The translations under genes were made by a program, and so were the position numbers. The notes under the pieces were generated by a model that saw nothing but the letters and a program-made list of their open reading frames with translations, had not been told where the DNA came from and made no database searches. Positions 22,982-24,836 of a DNA stretch of 24,836 bases are shown piece by piece (positions within the stretch are counted from its first letter, which is position 1; each line of letters starts with the position of its first letter). Source of the stretch: Bordetella parapertussis (GTDB lineage: Bacteria; Pseudomonadota; Gammaproteobacteria; Burkholderiales; Burkholderiaceae_B); contig CAMBZR010000050.1 of the NCBI GenBank assembly GCA_945872285.1, positions 1 through 24,836 of the forward strand, written 5' to 3'.

Positions 22982-23470
22982 ATGAATACACTTCGCGGCT
23001 GTTGCCTTAGTCTGCTCCTGCTTTTTTGCACGAGCAGTCAATTTGCGCATGCTGCTGAGGTGGGGCAAACGATTCGTGTCTCTGGGCTGGTTTCGCTTAG
23101 TGGCCAAACGATGACTGCTGAGCAGTTAGCCGGAAAATATTTGATTATTCAAGTGTGGGCCTCTTGGTGCCCCTATTGCCACAAACAAAATCTCAACTTA
23201 CAAAAACTTGCCCCGCAACTGTTGCCAGAGAAGGTCCTTATCGTAGCGCTCTCAGTTGATCGCGATGAATTCAGTGCCCAAAACTATGCCGAGCAACATG
23301 CCTTTCCGTTTTTGACCGCCATGATGACGCCAGAGTGGTCGGCAACCCTTGGCAAGCGGCGGGGCATTCCGGAACTCTATGTCGTGAACCCTCAGGGCAA
23401 AGTCGTTCAAAAAGACTTTGGTCTGATGGTCGGTGCCGATCTTTTTGAACTCAAAAAATATGGTCAATAA
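22982..23470 (+). CDS. TlpA/ResA-like periplasmic thioredoxin-fold protein
   Basis: 162 residues. Signal peptide with cleavage near AHA|A (22-25). The redox motif is WCPYC (62-66), with the cis-Pro at 130 (RGIPELYVV). This is the TlpA/ResA type, which reduces or isomerises periplasmic disulfides, for example in cytochrome maturation or in keeping Sox proteins reduced. It begins 6 nt after the BKACE stop on the same strand, yet the genes beyond it are a DsrE-like gene and soxB facing it. A Sox-linked role (SoxW/SoxS-like) is therefore more plausible than one in the catabolic operon, though its transcription seems tied to the latter. Its stop is 9 nt from the stop of the convergent gene. Confidence 0.85.
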   Translation: MNTLRGCCLSLLLLFCTSSQFAHAAEVGQTIRVSGLVSLSGQTMTAEQLAGKYLIIQVWASWCPYCHKQNLNLQKLAPQLLPEKVLIVALSVDRDEFSAQNYAEQHAFPFLTAMMTPEWSATLGKRRGIPELYVVNPQGKVVQKDFGLMVGADLFELKKYGQ

Positions 23471-23479
23471 ATTTTTGTA

Positions 23480-23914
23480 CTAAGGCTTGATGTACGCGTA
23501 TTTGTCTTTAAATTGCAAATCGGCGATGCGCACGACCCCCGAAGGTGTGAACTCAGCATCCAGAATAAATTGGTCTTTGTTGAGTTTACGATTTTTGAGT
23601 GTGATTTCGCAGACTTCAAAGCGTACGCCTCGTGACTTCAAAGCGGAAATCAAGGGCGCATACTCAACGACATTTTTGTCATCTTTCGCGCCTTCAATGA
23701 GCAGGTCAACCCCTTCGGCGTGAGTGACAGCGATGATTTTCGTCTGGGGTGCCACATCCAAGTGATTGCGAATATTACGTAACCCTTTTAAGCCTTGAAT
23801 CGAAGCATTGTCGAGGTGATAGACCACGCTAGACTGCGCCGCTGCAGAACCCACGCTTAACATGCCAAGCAGCAAGAGCAGGGCACAGGCAGTTTGTTTC
23901 AGTTGTGCTGACAT
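23480..23914 (-). CDS. DsrE-like periplasmic protein adjacent to soxB
   Basis: 144 residues. Signal peptide with hydrophobic core (about 10-20) and likely cleavage after Ala26 (AAA|Q). The mature part shows a DsrE/DsrF-like pattern: VVYHLDN at the first strand, IIAVTHAEGVDLL, then SRGVRFEVCEITLKNR with Cys102, the only cysteine after cleavage and in the place where DsrE-type proteins carry their sulfur-binding Cys. A role in handling sulfur intermediates next to thiosulfate oxidation is likely but unproven. AAGGA lies 5 nt before the ATG. It follows soxB by 79 nt on the same strand, so it may be the last gene of the sox operon. Confidence 0.8.
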   Translation of the reverse strand: MSAQLKQTACALLLLLGMLSVGSAAAQSSVVYHLDNASIQGLKGLRNIRNHLDVAPQTKIIAVTHAEGVDLLIEGAKDDKNVVEYAPLISALKSRGVRFEVCEITLKNRKLNKDQFILDAEFTPSGVVRIADLQFKDKYAYIKP

Positions 23915-23993
23915 GAGAATCCTTTTTATTTAAACAGCGCGCATGATTTGCGTAAAGAACTGAATAGGCTCGATTGCAGAGCGCTGGCTGAGT

Positions 23994-24836
23994 TTACGCG
24001 AGCCCCGGATTATTGGCAGCGCCCTTAATGGTTGGCATATTCAGCGGACTTGCTTTGACTGTTTTGATATCTTTCAAGTACGTGGTCATCAAGTCCCATA
24101 TCGGTTCACCGCCAGCTTGCTTGGCTTCTGCTGAGACAGGGGCCCACCCTGCAACCTTATAGGTGCTATTTGCATCAATGAGCTTGTCGCCCAAGCGCAT
24201 GTCAGAAATGCGTTTGCCAGCCCCCGCCGTAGGATCAATCGTGTATTGCAATCCACCCACGCGCACCATATCGCCACCCTGTTGATAATAGGGATCAGGA
24301 TTAAACAGATTATCGGCGACATCTTCAAGAATCGTCTTGAGCATTTCGCCTTTCATCATAGTGGTGGTGGTGTAGGGGTAGGTAATGGCAGTTTGATCCA
24401 TCAAGTGTTCGAAGGTGATGGTTTGGCCGGGTAATAAAGATGTGCCCCAGCGAAAGCCTGGAGAGAAAGCAATCGGTGCGTCTTTGACTGCCATCAAGCC
24501 ATCAAGAATCAGTTGATCGAAGCTGCCGTTAAAGTTGCCGCGGCGATAAAGCAGGCCTTCAGTGACGGCAAGGGGTTGAGCCAACTTGGCCTCAAACGGA
24601 TTGCGTAATTTTTTGATTAAAGTTGCCATCTCTGGATCGGCAGGCAATAAGTCTGAGAACACCGGCATCAACTTGTAGCGCACATCAGAGACCTTGCCGG
24701 CCTTCACGTCAACATCTAAAACACCTAAAAACTTTCCGTTCGACCCGGCATTGGTGACGAGAGTGACGCCTCCTTTGTTGCTGACTTTAATCGGAGCAGG
24801 GACGCCATCATGTGTGTGTCCACCTAGGATCACGTC
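23994..24836 (-). CDS. soxB: SoxB thiosulfohydrolase, C-terminal part (gene runs off the window)
   Basis: 280 residues are visible, about half the usual 560-570, and the frame is open at the window edge. It shows the metallophosphoesterase metal motif GGHTHDG, VTLVTNAGSNGKFLG, LAVTEGLLYRRGNFNG, FSPGFRWGTSLLPGQ, then ITYPYTTTTMMKGE, a DVADNLFNPDPYYQQGGD segment and RVGGLQYTIDP, all characteristic of SoxB within the 5'-nucleotidase family. SoxB is the periplasmic dimanganese enzyme that releases sulfate from sulfur-loaded SoxYZ. The remaining sox genes should lie beyond the right edge. It marks the boundary between the catabolic island and a lithotrophic sulfur cluster. Confidence 0.95.
   Translation of the reverse strand, partial: DVILGGHTHDGVPAPIKVSNKGGVTLVTNAGSNGKFLGVLDVDVKAGKVSDVRYKLMPVFSDLLPADPEMATLIKKLRNPFEAKLAQPLAVTEGLLYRRGNFNGSFDQLILDGLMAVKDAPIAFSPGFRWGTSLLPGQTITFEHLMDQTAITYPYTTTTMMKGEMLKTILEDVADNLFNPDPYYQQGGDMVRVGGLQYTIDPTAGAGKRISDMRLGDKLIDANSTYKVAGWAPVSAEAKQAGGEPIWDLMTTYLKDIKTVKASPLNMPTIKGAANNPGLA

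Overview
The window looks like part of a betaproteobacterial chromosome, most likely Burkholderiales and Alcaligenaceae-like. The reasons are four Bug/TctC-type periplasmic binding proteins, many CoA-thioester catabolism genes in mixed-orientation operons, a Liv-type (HAAT) ABC transporter with a Tat-exported binding protein, and the edge of a sox (sulfur oxidation) cluster. Base composition is close to half GC by eye. I see no tRNA, rRNA, CRISPR array, insertion sequence or phage gene. No stretch without a gene exceeds about 250 bases.

Layout. (A) 1-4498, plus strand: the end of a Bug binding protein, then a DECR2-like short-chain reductase, a crotonase, a DUF35 zinc-ribbon/OB protein, a thiolase-fold protein without its nucleophilic cysteine, and a MaoC hydratase. 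(B) 4543-5727, minus strand: a CaiB/BaiF CoA-transferase. It is divergent from (C) 5814-8415, an acyl-CoA dehydrogenase followed by an MmgE/PrpD protein, and a perfect inverted repeat lies between them. (D) 8472-10771, minus strand: two acyl-CoA dehydrogenases overlapping by ATGA. A structured 251-bp divergent region separates them from (E) 11023-16180, plus strand: Bug, Bug, a degenerate MaoC-like hot-dog protein, Bug, and an AMP-forming acyl-CoA ligase. (F) 16374-23470, plus strand: a LivK-like binding protein, an attenuator-like hairpin, LivH, a single-chain LivM-LivG-LivF fusion, a classical SDR, a BKACE (DUF849) beta-keto acid cleavage enzyme and a TlpA-like thioredoxin. (G) 23480-24836, minus strand: a DsrE-like periplasmic protein and the C-terminal half of SoxB.

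How the genes may work together (inference). Binding proteins capture an organic acid. The ABC transporter, and perhaps TTT membrane proteins encoded elsewhere, import it. The AMP ligase or the CaiB transferase makes the CoA thioester. Three acyl-CoA dehydrogenases, a crotonase, one intact MaoC hydratase and the reductases carry out beta-oxidation-like chemistry. The chain is then cut by the thiolase-fold/DUF35 pair, which looks more like a retro-aldolase than a thiolase, and possibly by the BKACE. The substrate cannot be read from the sequence.

Most notable are the LivMGF triple fusion, the Cys- and His-less thiolase/DUF35 pair, the MaoC-like protein without its Asp/His dyad, the ACAD pair with a relocated catalytic Glu, two tiny ORFs joined by ATGA overlaps to SD-less downstream genes, and two operator-like divergent regions.
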